This document shows positions 13,219-21,013 of a DNA stretch of 38,411 nucleotides, piece by piece (position 1 is the first letter of the stretch; each line of letters begins with the position of its first letter). The stretch lies in the IMG/VR virus record IMGVR_UViG_3300021440_000065, positions 1 through 38,411 of that record; one strand, 5' to 3'. The DNA is from a virus. The notes beneath the pieces were generated by a model, which worked only from the letters and a program-made list of their open reading frames with translations, was not told where the DNA came from and ran no database searches. The position numbers were made by a program, and so were the translations under genes.

Positions 13219-13734
13219 ATGTTGAAGGCATGTAAGGAATGTGTAAGAGAAGGGGAGTGTGCTATTAAAGATAGTGACCTTGTTCCCACAAAAGAAACCT
13301 GCTCAAATTGCAAGTTTCAAGAACTTTGCGGAGTAGAAGCATTGCATATAGATACTGCTTGCCCACACTGGCAAATGAAGTTTGCAGAGGAGACAGACCC
13401 CAACGGAAAATCTTTGAATGAACCTGGAGCAAAGGCAGATGCGGGAAAACCAATGGCCTCTCTCCTTTCTTCCTTTGGTCTTGCACTAATGGCTATTGCA
13501 GAAGTGTCCACTTTTGGAGCAAAGAAGTACACAAGAAATGGTTGGGAAAGTGTGCCAAATGGCAGGGAGAGGTATTTGGATGCAAAATGGAGACACCTGC
13601 TTAAAGGAAACTTAGAAGAGAAAGACCCTGAAAGCGGATTGCTCCACGAGTCACACGAACTTTGGAACTGTTTGGCAGCACTGGAATTAAAATTAAGAGA
13701 ACAAGCAATGCACGGTAGCCAGCCCAAACGATGA
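13219..13734 (+). CDS. DUF5664 dATP/dGTP diphosphohydrolase-like protein with Cys-rich N-terminal module
   Basis: Residues about 70-165 match the DUF5664 family: KADAGKPMASLL, LMAIAEVSTFGAKKY, RYLDAKWRHLLKG, DPESGLLHESHELWN. This is an all-alpha MazG-like nucleotide hydrolase fold with His and acidic residues for metal. The first 55 residues are an added Cys module: CKECVREGEC, then CSNCKFQELC and ACPHW. That matches the free-standing miniproteins of this phage. It would act on dNTP pools. Related enzymes serve phages with modified bases, but no purZ-like gene is in this window. SD AAGGAGAGG precedes ATG 13219. Confidence 0.8.
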   Translation: MLKACKECVREGECAIKDSDLVPTKETCSNCKFQELCGVEALHIDTACPHWQMKFAEETDPNGKSLNEPGAKADAGKPMASLLSSFGLALMAIAEVSTFGAKKYTRNGWESVPNGRERYLDAKWRHLLKGNLEEKDPESGLLHESHELWNCLAALELKLREQAMHGSQPKR

Positions 13735-13802
13735 GCTAACCCTGTTTCTGAAAGTTCGGGGATAATCTAGGCGCATTGCAGATTTTTAAAAGGGAGAAGA
13801 AA

Positions 13803-14030
13803 ATGTTGGCAAAAATCACTTGTCAGAATGAAGCGTGTGAAAACACATTTGAAGTTCACTACAACTACACCCCTGCACAAGCAGGGAGCAGGGATGAGCC
13901 GAGCTATCCAGAATACCTGGAAGCCGAAAGCGTGCTTTGCCCTGTCTGTGGAGAAGAAATGACACAAGAAGTAGTAGAAGCACAAATTTGGTCATACAGG
14001 GAGGACAAGAAAAATGACACATCTTACTAA
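13803..14030 (+). CDS. Small zinc-ribbon-like protein, 75 aa
   Basis: ATG 13803 has SD AAGGGAG (13789-13795); TTG 13776 upstream has none. The protein reads MLAKITCQNEACENTF then ESVLCPVCGEEM: a C-x4-C and C-x2-C pair about 36 residues apart, a typical zinc ribbon. An acidic tail follows. It overlaps the next gene by 17 bases. The 68 bases before it (13735-13802) hold no gene. Probably a transcription- or DNA-associated accessory protein. Confidence 0.75.
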   Translation: MLAKITCQNEACENTFEVHYNYTPAQAGSRDEPSYPEYLEAESVLCPVCGEEMTQEVVEAQIWSYREDKKNDTSY

Positions 14031-14412
14031 GCAATTGGAAAAGGACATTATAAAGGGTGGATTGATACTTGCACCTTGCAGGTCGGGAAAGACAACGGCA
14101 ATTGTGAATGTGCTAAAAAAGGACGAGCACTTTATCCTTGTGGTGGATACAGCTTTACAGAAAAAAGACTATGTGGAGAGACTTGGAGCACCTTCTCCAC
14201 AAGTATTTGTCTGCGATACTTTGAGAAGATATGGTACCTTTCCTGTGTATAAAATAGTCTTAGATGAAGCCCTGTTCAGCCCAGATTCATTTTTCCATTT
14301 CGGAGACAAATGCTATGCCATGCTTTCTTCTCCAAATAGGGTTCCAGTGGTTTGTTACAACATAAGAGGAGACAGGGTTGTACTTGAACCAGCAGAAGAT
14401 TTTAGAGGTTGA
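14014..14412 (+). CDS. Short P-loop protein, RecA1-like half of a superfamily 2 helicase
   Basis: A 132-aa protein with Walker A LAPCRSGKTTA (20-29), a strand HFILVVD, CDTLRRYG as a motif Ia/Ib-like region and Walker B KIVLDEA. These are the features of the first RecA lobe of an SF2 helicase. There is no second lobe and no arginine finger, so it is not a complete helicase. It may be a regulator, a partner of another ATPase, or a remnant. It is the last gene of the early block. SD GGGAGGA precedes ATG 14014. Confidence 0.7.
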   Translation: MTHLTKQLEKDIIKGGLILAPCRSGKTTAIVNVLKKDEHFILVVDTALQKKDYVERLGAPSPQVFVCDTLRRYGTFPVYKIVLDEALFSPDSFFHFGDKCYAMLSSPNRVPVVCYNIRGDRVVLEPAEDFRG

Positions 14413-14415
14413 AAA

Positions 14416-14458
14416 GTGTCTTCCCTGCACCGCAACAAAGCTAAGTGCAGGGAAGCAC
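14416..14458. terminator. Hairpin between the convergent operons
   Basis: CTTCCCTGCAC (14420-14430) pairs with GTGCAGGGAAG (14445-14455). Three more pairs, GTG/CAC, lie beyond a one-base bulge. Neither side has a long U-tract (the minus-strand transcript has only ACTTTT), so this may be a bidirectional, weak or Rho-assisted terminator. The remaining bases to 14496 show nothing else I recognise. Confidence 0.55.
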
Positions 14459-14496
14459 CCCGGAGGTAGGGTTTTAAGAGGGCGTATAGAAAGTAA

Positions 14497-14913
14497 TTAA
14501 GGGGCGAATTGTTCTTTTTGTTCTGTACCTGCTTTTGCATTCTTTTCTGCAATTGAGGTGTTCACGCCCCAAAAATAAAGTTGTGCACGGAGCCAGCACA
14601 TACCATCTTCACGACAAATCTGTTTAAAGAGCTTATTGGCAGTATCCGCGTATTTCTCAGCAATCACACCTAATCGCATCAATTGGTAAAGTGCATCATG
14701 AATTAGGGCTCCTCGCATATTCGTCTTAGTGTCAATAGTTGGTCCGCTCGGACCATCGAAACAATAATATTTTTTGACTGTAAGCCAACCAGTAGGTGTA
14801 AGTTTTAGGAAATCACTTTCATACTCATAATTAAAAATTCCAACAAAGCAAGTGTATTCTCTTGTGATTTGGTACTTATAGCCGGACTTGTAGAAAATAA
14901 GAGGCTGCTTCAT
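14497..14913 (-). CDS. DUF1353 family phage protein, 138 aa
   Basis: The core reads YYCFDGPSGPTIDTK, then NMRGALIHDALYQLMR, then LFKQICREDGMCWLRA, and ends in a small aromatic segment (LYFWGV). This is the DUF1353 signature, with a conserved HDALY. The family is widespread in tailed phages near lysis and tail genes; its function is not established. ATG at 14913 is preferred to GTG 14919, which would overlap the SD (GGGAG). It is the last gene of the late operon and overlaps the previous stop (TAATG). Confidence 0.88.
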   Translation of the reverse strand: MKQPLIFYKSGYKYQITREYTCFVGIFNYEYESDFLKLTPTGWLTVKKYYCFDGPSGPTIDTKTNMRGALIHDALYQLMRLGVIAEKYADTANKLFKQICREDGMCWLRAQLYFWGVNTSIAEKNAKAGTEQKEQFAP

Positions 14914-15053
14914 TAGCACTCCCTACAATCAATAATCTTACCTTCTATGTTCTTCACCCTCTTAAAATCGTGACATTTTGGACAATTAGCAATTTTCTTT
15001 TTGCTTTTTATAACTTGTTCTACAACTTGTTCTTGAACTTGTTCTTGTGTCAT
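14913..15053 (-). CDS. Small zinc-ribbon protein with EQV repeats, 46 aa
   Basis: SD AAAGGA precedes the ATG at 15053. The N-terminus is MTQEQVQEQVVEQVIK, coded by three near-copies of GAACAAGTT, and would make a short amphipathic coiled-coil helix. The C-terminal half has CPKCHDF and IIDCREC, a C-x2-C pair on each side of a hairpin (zinc ribbon). It overlaps the following DUF1353 gene by one base and the endolysin stop by four. A multimerising zinc-binding protein of unknown role; it may regulate lysis or late expression. Confidence 0.7.
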   Translation of the reverse strand: MTQEQVQEQVVEQVIKSKKKIANCPKCHDFKRVKNIEGKIIDCREC

Positions 15054-15421
15054 GCTGGTTTTCCTTTCAGCTCAAAATGATAAGGGTCTTTTGCATCCCA
15101 ATAGCCACCTTTGGCAATCCAGAACGCACCAAGTACTTCATACCGGGAATCTTTCCAGAGAATGTCATATCCTGTTTCGTCAGTTATCCAAATATCCACG
15201 GCCAAAGAAACAAGGTGGTCTGATTGCAGAACGCCTACCTTCGGCCAAACAAGCTGCACACCTCTGTTCCAGAGGTCAATACCTGTGGAATAGATTTTGG
15301 CAAGTATGCTTGGCCTATTCCACTCCCCGCCACGGATAGGCAAGCCCTGTTCTTTTGTGGACTGGAGAAGGGCTATAAACGCATCACGGAACCAATCGTT
15401 TTGCTGGCGGCGAGTCATCAT
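15050..15421 (-). CDS. Endolysin: M15-family peptidase
   Basis: The 123-aa protein has the zinc triad of M15/VanY-type peptidases: H69 and D76 in QSDHLVSLAVDIW (H-x6-D spacing as in S-x-H-x2-G-x-A-x-D) and H115 in DPYHFEL. A conserved GAFWIAKGGYWDAKD region precedes the last His. It cuts peptide cross-links of the host cell wall (D-Ala or L-Ala-D-Glu type; exact bond not deducible). There is no signal peptide, so it needs a holin. Two adjacent ATGs at 15421 and 15418 follow the SD AGGTGAGG; the second gives better spacing. Confidence 0.88.
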   Translation of the reverse strand: MMTRRQQNDWFRDAFIALLQSTKEQGLPIRGGEWNRPSILAKIYSTGIDLWNRGVQLVWPKVGVLQSDHLVSLAVDIWITDETGYDILWKDSRYEVLGAFWIAKGGYWDAKDPYHFELKGKPA

Positions 15422-16260
15422 ACCTCACCTATTTTTCTTAGATTGCAACGCCCTTCTGCAACAGTTATGCTGTTTGAAGCTGTATTTTCTATATAGATTT
15501 CAATAACGTTGCCTACTGAAAGATTTGCAAGGGCTTGTGAGGATATTCTTGTTGAAATGCCAAGGGGGAGCTCTTGTGTAATTGTGGAGATTGTACTTCC
15601 TCCACTAACTCTTAGTGCGCAAGAGATTCCACTTCCAGAGGAGCTACCTGCCCTCATTGAATAATCTAGAACATAAACCCCTGCTTCCACAATTACAAAC
15701 TTGTCGGCTGTTGTCATGGTAACAGACTTACTTAGACCACTGGTGGGAAGGGAAAGAAAAGCAGAAGAAGACATTGCAATAGTTTGGCCTATTCCTGCAT
15801 TGTATTTTTCTGCATAAACGCCTTGTACGGCAGCATGGGTGTGTAAGCCATCTGCAACAGAGCCATCAGAAAGGGTTTCAAGCTCATCACCTTCTATGTT
15901 CGTACTTGTTCCACGTATGATAGACTCCACTCCAGAATCATGGAAAGTTGCAGTGTTTGGAACAACAAGCATAAGGTCACTAGTTATAGTTCCTCCTGTC
16001 AACCCTGTCACAGTAAGATTATGAAAAGTAGGGTCACTTGCTACCTTAACAGGTTGGTCGATACAGGTATCAAAATAGGCTACCCATTCACAAAGAATAT
16101 AGTATAGCCAATTGATAAAACCTCTTGCTGGTTTTCTGTTTACCCAAGTAAAACCTGTGGCTCTTACGCCTGCATCTGGAACAGCCCTGTTTGGTTGCCC
16201 TGTTATAGGGTCTATTGTGTCTGTGCTTGCCCAATTTGGAACTATTGATGGCTTTGCCAT
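15418..16260 (-). CDS. Tail fibre protein with C-terminal jelly-roll-like domain
   Basis: A 280-aa virion protein. The N-terminus (MAKPSIVPNWASTDTID, GQPNRAVPDAG, GFTWVNRKPARGFINWLYY, CEWVAYFD) is a common attachment module of phage fibre or baseplate-distal proteins. The middle has short beta repeats and a GLHTHAAV turn. The last 110 residues (FVIVEAGVYVLDYSMRAG, SGSGISCALRVSGG) resemble C1q/TNF-like trimeric jelly rolls, the likely receptor-binding head. SD AAGGAGG precedes the ATG. It is the last structural gene and lies directly before the endolysin. Confidence 0.8.
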   Translation of the reverse strand: MAKPSIVPNWASTDTIDPITGQPNRAVPDAGVRATGFTWVNRKPARGFINWLYYILCEWVAYFDTCIDQPVKVASDPTFHNLTVTGLTGGTITSDLMLVVPNTATFHDSGVESIIRGTSTNIEGDELETLSDGSVADGLHTHAAVQGVYAEKYNAGIGQTIAMSSSAFLSLPTSGLSKSVTMTTADKFVIVEAGVYVLDYSMRAGSSSGSGISCALRVSGGSTISTITQELPLGISTRISSQALANLSVGNVIEIYIENTASNSITVAEGRCNLRKIGEV

Positions 16261-16270
16261 TTAAACCTCC

Positions 16271-16810
16271 TTAAAATATTTCGACTAAAGAACCTGCTGT
16301 ATACCCACCAGTTGTTTCATCCCAACCATCTTCAATAAAGCCTTCTCCAACACTTGAAAAAGAACCTTCATCTGCAAAAGCAAAAGGAGAAACTGAAGGT
16401 TCCACATAATACAAATCAAAACCCACGGCCACAGGTTTGAGTCTGTTTAACCTGTCTCTCAGTCCTTTTGGGTCTGTAAAGGTATCTACATCAAACTGAA
16501 ACCTGGCAGGGCAGGGTTCAGCGTAGTTCGCTATTGTAGAACCTGTAAAATTCTTAACTAAAGTAATCAAGGTTTCTGGGTTGCCGTTGCCTATGTTCAA
16601 GGAATTCTGAAGCATAAGTGCTGCACGGTATGCTGTGTCGTCCAGACCGTTTCTGGGGAGAACGATTATGTCTCCAATTTTATCTAGCTGAAGACCTTCG
16701 GCAACTGCCAAATCACAATTTTCTCTCAGCCCATTAAGCATTGTCTCAATGTCCTGCACTTCCTGAAGGAAGGGAGTAATCAAATCAAAGATTTTATTTG
16801 ACTCAGACAT
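16271..16810 (-). CDS. Baseplate protein, DUF2612-like, 179 aa
   Basis: It contains LAVAEGLQLDKIGDIIVLPR and DDTAYRAALMLQNSLNIGNG, the hallmark of DUF2612-type baseplate proteins functionally like the Mu gp48/P2 I group. The C-terminus (FDLYYVEPSVSPFAFADEG) turns into Gly/Ser/Phe-rich beta repeats and probably contacts the fibres. It would link the baseplate wedge to the tail fibre encoded just downstream. SD GGAGAAAG precedes the ATG. The start overlaps the end of the previous gene. Confidence 0.82.
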   Translation of the reverse strand: MSESNKIFDLITPFLQEVQDIETMLNGLRENCDLAVAEGLQLDKIGDIIVLPRNGLDDTAYRAALMLQNSLNIGNGNPETLITLVKNFTGSTIANYAEPCPARFQFDVDTFTDPKGLRDRLNRLKPVAVGFDLYYVEPSVSPFAFADEGSFSSVGEGFIEDGWDETTGGYTAGSLVEIF

Positions 16811-17117
16811 ACTTTCTCCTGAACTGAGTTATGAAAAGGCCAAGTCCTGCTGTCACATGGTCTGTTATTTCTTCGCCTGCTAAAACCGTAGTGTCCACAA
16901 CAACTGAAGAAGGCGCAACTGTGGCAATTGTAGGTGTGTCTAGACTTAAATCCCTCTTCCTTCTGAACTGCGTAACAAACAAAGCCAAAGCCCTGTCAAC
17001 ATGGTCAAGAATCAGGGCTCCTGGACCTTCCGTGAATTCAATATCCACAGTGACAGCACCAAAGCCGTCTGTTGCTAAAAGTGGTCCACCAAGACCTTTT
17101 GTTAATACTCCGTTCAT
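16803..17117 (-). CDS. Small protein with an internal duplication, 104 aa
   Basis: Two related units are visible: DHVDRALALFVTQFRRK (about 39-55) and DHVTAGLGLFITQFRRK (about 85-101). Each is preceded by a beta segment, so the protein is two half-repeats. No family is recognised. It sits between baseplate and fibre genes with ATGA overlaps at both ends, so it is likely made in a fixed ratio with them. It could be a baseplate or fibre-linker component, or a fibre assembly factor. Confidence 0.7.
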   Translation of the reverse strand: MNGVLTKGLGGPLLATDGFGAVTVDIEFTEGPGALILDHVDRALALFVTQFRRKRDLSLDTPTIATVAPSSVVVDTTVLAGEEITDHVTAGLGLFITQFRRKYV

Positions 17118-17587
17118 ACTTCGCTCTTTAACCTCTGGCTTGCTGTTGTACTGTTACGAAGAGAACGTATTTCTCTCCCTCTAAAATCCTTTAAGTGCAT
17201 CTTTGCAAGTATTGCCCTGCCATCGTCGTCATAAAGCACCCTGTAATATTTTCCAGAACCTGTTGGGCTTTCAACAATCGTAAAGTGGTTAAACAGGGCT
17301 TTCATTATTTTGTCTGTCTTTTCTCGGAGGCTTCCAGAAAGGACAGTAGGTGCAGGGGTGACAGATGTCTTTTCCCTTATTGCAACTTCTGTGCTATCTG
17401 CTGGAAAGACAAAAGGATTGTTCTCAATATCCTTCAATAAGCATTTTCTTATTTCCGTTATGTTGTCATCATCATAATTTATGATGTAATAGTTGCCACT
17501 GCCTACAGGGTCTTCGGCAATCACTTCCAGATTGACCATTATTTTTATAATCAGGTCGAGTTTTCCTGCAAGAGAAGCTATGCTCAT
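17114..17587 (-). CDS. Small protein with two repeated domains, 157 aa
   Basis: Two copies of one unit are visible: EDPVGSGNYYIINYDDD (about 25-41) and ESPTGSGKYYRVLYDDD (about 107-123). Each is preceded by an IM-x-x-L helix and followed by a charged helix with LKD. A Thr/Pro/Val linker separates them. It is not recognised. The neighbouring gene 16803-17117 is also internally duplicated. Both lie between baseplate/fibre genes with overlapping starts and stops, suggesting virion-associated linkers. SD GGAGAG precedes the ATG. Confidence 0.72.
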   Translation of the reverse strand: MSIASLAGKLDLIIKIMVNLEVIAEDPVGSGNYYIINYDDDNITEIRKCLLKDIENNPFVFPADSTEVAIREKTSVTPAPTVLSGSLREKTDKIMKALFNHFTIVESPTGSGKYYRVLYDDDGRAILAKMHLKDFRGREIRSLRNSTTASQRLKSEV

Positions 17588-17739
17588 ATACTCTCCACAA
17601 CTAAACCCAAATCATCGAAAACCCTTGCAATTACGACTTCTGGCTCTGCTTTTGTTATATTCATTGAAAAGATAACAGTATCTTTTGTTGCTCCTGCTTT
17701 TTCTGCTATTGTAACAAGATTTCCCCAGGTGCAGCTCAT
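17584..17739 (-). CDS. Small hypothetical protein, 51 aa
   Basis: ATG at 17739 follows SD AGGAGA and overlaps the upstream stop (ATGA). The 51-residue product starts MSCTWGNLVTIAEKAG, has a strand-like middle (DTVIFSMNITKAEPEVVIARV) and ends VVESI. It overlaps the next start by four bases. Continuous coupling and a clean SD make it credible despite its size. Unknown function; part of the fibre/baseplate gene string. Confidence 0.65.
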   Translation of the reverse strand: MSCTWGNLVTIAEKAGATKDTVIFSMNITKAEPEVVIARVFDDLGLVVESI

Positions 17740-19523
17740 TCTATGTCTCCTGTCTGCTCATCGTCAATTCCGTCCATTATTGTTCGGAGGTCAGAAAGAA
17801 GCTTTGTTGGCATTTCCGCAGCAGCAGGAAGGTTTGTGGTCTTGCTATCAATTGCTGTAACGATTTCTCCTAAGTCTGTTAAGGCAGCAGTGTGATTTAC
17901 CAGGGAATCAGTGTCTTTTGCAAAGCCAGTCCCCTTTACATCACTAAACCCTTCTGCAATGTTGTCAAGGATTGTACTTTCACTTTCAAGTATGTCACTA
18001 AATTCTGCTGCATTCGCTATTGTTTGCGCTTCAAGAGAAAAATATTGTGGGTCATAAGTAACACTACCCAAGTCGGTAGGTGTTGCGGCGGTCTTACTCA
18101 TTAAAGCCTTGAAAAAGCCTAGTACATCGTTGTTGCCACCAGTGGAAAAAGCTCCGAGTCGTCCGTTAATTGCATCTGTTCCATATACGCCCGCCTTATG
18201 TGCTAGAGCAGTTAAGCTATCTGTGTTCTTAATAAAACCTGTACCTTTTATGTCTGTAAGATGTGTTGTTTGTGTCGTTTGTGTTGCGGCAGTTGCAATT
18301 TTATCTGTTTCGAAAAACCCATAGTTATTTATAGTGGCAGAAGAACCTGTTTGAGCTATTGTTCCACAACCGCCATAAAGATTAATCGTAATAGCAACAT
18401 CTGGCACAACTATTTTTAATCCCTTTGATGCAATAATGTCTATTGTTCTTCCTGCTGATATTGAGCCAGATATTTTGAATACTCCACTACAATTTAAAAG
18501 TTTTGCATTTATTGCATTACCGTTGGTTCCAAGAATAAAGTTTATAGATGCTGCATTTTCAAAAGTACAGCCAAGGAAAAAGATGGAGCGATAATAAGAG
18601 TTTGTCAACGAAATACTGTTTACAATCTGAGAATCTTCAAAAATACAATCTGTACCTATCCAGGTTACACCTGAAATAAAACATTTGACAAATTTACACG
18701 TGTTAAATTTATATGTTGCATCCCCATATAAAAGAAAACCGTTAAATAAAGCACCTTCCACGTTTGAGGTTGTTAATGTTACAGAAGGAGAGTCGGGGGT
18801 GGCATAACCTAAATTATAAATTGACTTGTCTAATAATTTTGAACCAGTAAAGCTTAGAGAAGAACCCGAATTATACCTTAAGTTTATTTTCTTTAATTTA
18901 TTACTTGTTGCAATGTCTGCCGCATCGTCAATAGAAACGGCAGGTTTTGCAGATGTCCCTATAGGAAAAGTTGTACCTGTATCGCCACCATCAGACACCC
19001 AAACAGCACCCTCGTCAAATCGATAATCATCACTCGTACTATCTGCTGGATAAGGGTGAAGTCCAATAAGAAAATCAAGTGTTGCTGTATTTTGTCCAGC
19101 ACACTTGCATCTTGCCCACCATAAAGAACCAGCTGGCGACCTGTCACATTGAATTTCCCGAACATCCGTTCTTACTGCGGCGCTATCTGCGATAAAAGGA
19201 AATTCATCATAAGTACCTGCTGTTAAAGCACCTGCCCCACTTGCTCCATAACCGATTTGAATATCGTACCTATTTGACCTTTCAGAAGCGGTTATTTGAA
19301 TCCTGTGTAAATCGAAGAAAGGTAGACCAGAAGTATCTCCAGAGCCAAGAAGTTGAACCCACGTTCCCCAGGTATCATTTCCAGCATCTATCTGAAAGGA
19401 ACCATTATCTGAACCTATTCTATCAGCAAAATGAGTAGCAGAAGGTGTTGTTGCCTTACCATACCAGCGTCCCCACGAATGGAGGTGGTTTTCTATTTCT
19501 TCTATTGTTTGTTTACTTGACAT
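17736..19523 (-). CDS. Large beta-rich tail fibre or tailspike protein, 595 aa
   Basis: The N-terminal 200 residues carry aromatic beta segments (HLHSWGRWYGKA, WGTWVQLLGSGDTSGLPFFD). Residues about 200-410 have short Asn/Gly/Ser-rich strands of the parallel beta-helix type (FNTCKFVKCFISG, SYYRSIFFLGCTFENA). The C-terminal third is helical, with a repeated motif DIKGTGFIKNTDSL / DVKGTGFAKDTDSL, probably a trimeric coiled-coil stalk. No hydrolase site is identifiable. About 1.7 kb of this gene lacks the CAGGG word common elsewhere, which hints at a separate origin. Confidence 0.75.
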   Translation of the reverse strand: MSSKQTIEEIENHLHSWGRWYGKATTPSATHFADRIGSDNGSFQIDAGNDTWGTWVQLLGSGDTSGLPFFDLHRIQITASERSNRYDIQIGYGASGAGALTAGTYDEFPFIADSAAVRTDVREIQCDRSPAGSLWWARCKCAGQNTATLDFLIGLHPYPADSTSDDYRFDEGAVWVSDGGDTGTTFPIGTSAKPAVSIDDAADIATSNKLKKINLRYNSGSSLSFTGSKLLDKSIYNLGYATPDSPSVTLTTSNVEGALFNGFLLYGDATYKFNTCKFVKCFISGVTWIGTDCIFEDSQIVNSISLTNSYYRSIFFLGCTFENAASINFILGTNGNAINAKLLNCSGVFKISGSISAGRTIDIIASKGLKIVVPDVAITINLYGGCGTIAQTGSSATINNYGFFETDKIATAATQTTQTTHLTDIKGTGFIKNTDSLTALAHKAGVYGTDAINGRLGAFSTGGNNDVLGFFKALMSKTAATPTDLGSVTYDPQYFSLEAQTIANAAEFSDILESESTILDNIAEGFSDVKGTGFAKDTDSLVNHTAALTDLGEIVTAIDSKTTNLPAAAEMPTKLLSDLRTIMDGIDDEQTGDIE

Positions 19524-19549
19524 AATTACCTACTTCTTAAAAGTTGTTT

Positions 19550-21013
19550 CTATGCCTCTTGTACGAAAATTCTTGTTGCATCGAAAGAAGGAAAATCTGC
19601 TGTTGCTATACTTATGTTTGTTGACACCCAAGTTGGAGTATCTCCAGGGGCATCCGTCACGGCCATTTCCATAGTAACATCTGCAACACCGTCAACAATA
19701 TACCCTGCCCCTGCAAACTTCTGAACAAGGATATCCGAACCAAATGTAAGAGTGTTGCCCAAACGCAATAGTTCTTCAGCAATCAGGGCTTCCCCGTCTA
19801 ATGGGAAGACCTGCTCTGAACCTGTCCGGTCATAGGTCAAACGAAGATGCACATACTTTGTTCCGGCATGTGTAAAACTAACAACCTGTGTATCTCCATT
19901 GGTGTCTGTAACATTTACAGAAGTGTCACCAAAAGACAAAATACCCGCTGGTTTTCTTTCCCAGACCTTATCCGCAATTGCCTGATTAACAGGGCTGGTG
20001 TCTGGTGCAGCAACTACAAGCTCAAAACTGTGAGGTGGTCTGTCGCCATCATAAGCACCTGTGGTATTTTCAAAGATGAAGGCAGCGGTCACTTCAGGAA
20101 TATCATTCAAAACCCTGGCAACAATCGAATCAAGCGTTCCAGCAGAAACAAGCCCAAGACTTTTTCTTCTGCGAATTCTGAAAGCTGTGTCTGTTTCAGC
20201 TTCTGCACCTACTGAACCTTCTGCAATATTTGTGACTTCATCCAATCCAACAACAGGTGTGTCAATAACACTGATTGAACCTACTGGGACTGAAATTCTT
20301 CCATTGTTTGAAGACTCTACGGCAGCAGGTGTCCAAATATCTGTAAATTCTAAACGAGCACCTACAGCAGCCGTAAAGGTATCTGTAAGGGAAAGCAAAT
20401 CTGAGGTTATTGTGATATATTCCGTTGTGGCAACATAAACAGAAGTTACACCCAATTCCGCTGCATTTATGGCCGCTGAAAGTATCGCTGCAATAGCAGG
20501 TTTTGTAGCAGCTCCGCTACTTGTAATCGTTACGTCTGTTCCGTTTATTGTCACTGTGTAAGCTGTACTGTTTGCAGCGGTTGTAACCGTAATTTTTGTT
20601 TTGTGCAAGGTGTTTGTACTTATTGTTGCTTCTGTTGTAACTTTAAACTGCTCTTTCGTTGCAACCTGGCTGAACAGGGTGTTGACCGGAATTACAGTTG
20701 TATCATCTCCACGCAACTGCACAACTGCTGTTGAAGGTGCTGCTGGAAGGCGTGTGATTCCTGTGAAATAAGCTGCCTCATCTAAGTGAGCACCTTCAGC
20801 ACTTGAAGGGTAACGAGAATTGTAAACATTCTCTGACTGTTCCCAGACCTCCGCAAGAGCTCTGGAGAAGACACCTATCAACTGTCCAAAGACAGAATCT
20901 GGTGCTGTGTCTATTTCTCCGAAAGAAGCAACCAGTGCCGATTCAACACTTGCTTTTATATCTTCAAGCCTTTTAAGCTCAAAGCCTGTAGTTGTTACAC
21001 CATAGTCTGCCAT
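19550..21013 (-). CDS. Baseplate J-like protein
   Basis: The 487-aa protein begins with GFELKRLEDIKASVESAL and DSVFGQLIGVFSRALAEVWEQ, the classic baseplate J (Mu gp47/P2 J) start. AEGAHLDEAAYFTGITR and TDTAFRIRRRKSLG follow. It forms the wedge that joins the hub and the peripheral baseplate. Residues about 140-225 (YTVTINGTDVTITSSG and the following helix) look like an inserted beta domain of a kind also found in the sheath and decoration proteins here. SD GGAGG precedes the ATG; the start overlaps the gp25-like stop. Confidence 0.93.
   Translation of the reverse strand: MADYGVTTTGFELKRLEDIKASVESALVASFGEIDTAPDSVFGQLIGVFSRALAEVWEQSENVYNSRYPSSAEGAHLDEAAYFTGITRLPAAPSTAVVQLRGDDTTVIPVNTLFSQVATKEQFKVTTEATISTNTLHKTKITVTTAANSTAYTVTINGTDVTITSSGAATKPAIAAILSAAINAAELGVTSVYVATTEYITITSDLLSLTDTFTAAVGARLEFTDIWTPAAVESSNNGRISVPVGSISVIDTPVVGLDEVTNIAEGSVGAEAETDTAFRIRRRKSLGLVSAGTLDSIVARVLNDIPEVTAAFIFENTTGAYDGDRPPHSFELVVAAPDTSPVNQAIADKVWERKPAGILSFGDTSVNVTDTNGDTQVVSFTHAGTKYVHLRLTYDRTGSEQVFPLDGEALIAEELLRLGNTLTFGSDILVQKFAGAGYIVDGVADVTMEMAVTDAPGDTPTWVSTNISIATADFPSFDATRIFVQEA

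Noticed and set aside
17736-19523. Polysaccharide depolymerase assignment for the 595-aa fibre
   Set aside because: Beta-helix-like pattern is present, but no catalytic residues can be pointed to.
20061-20438. Plus-strand frames of 95-195 codons opposite late genes (for example here, 21415-21906, 26618-27205)
   Set aside because: They lie antisense to well-identified structural genes, have no SD sites and show no domain-like composition; they are mirror frames.
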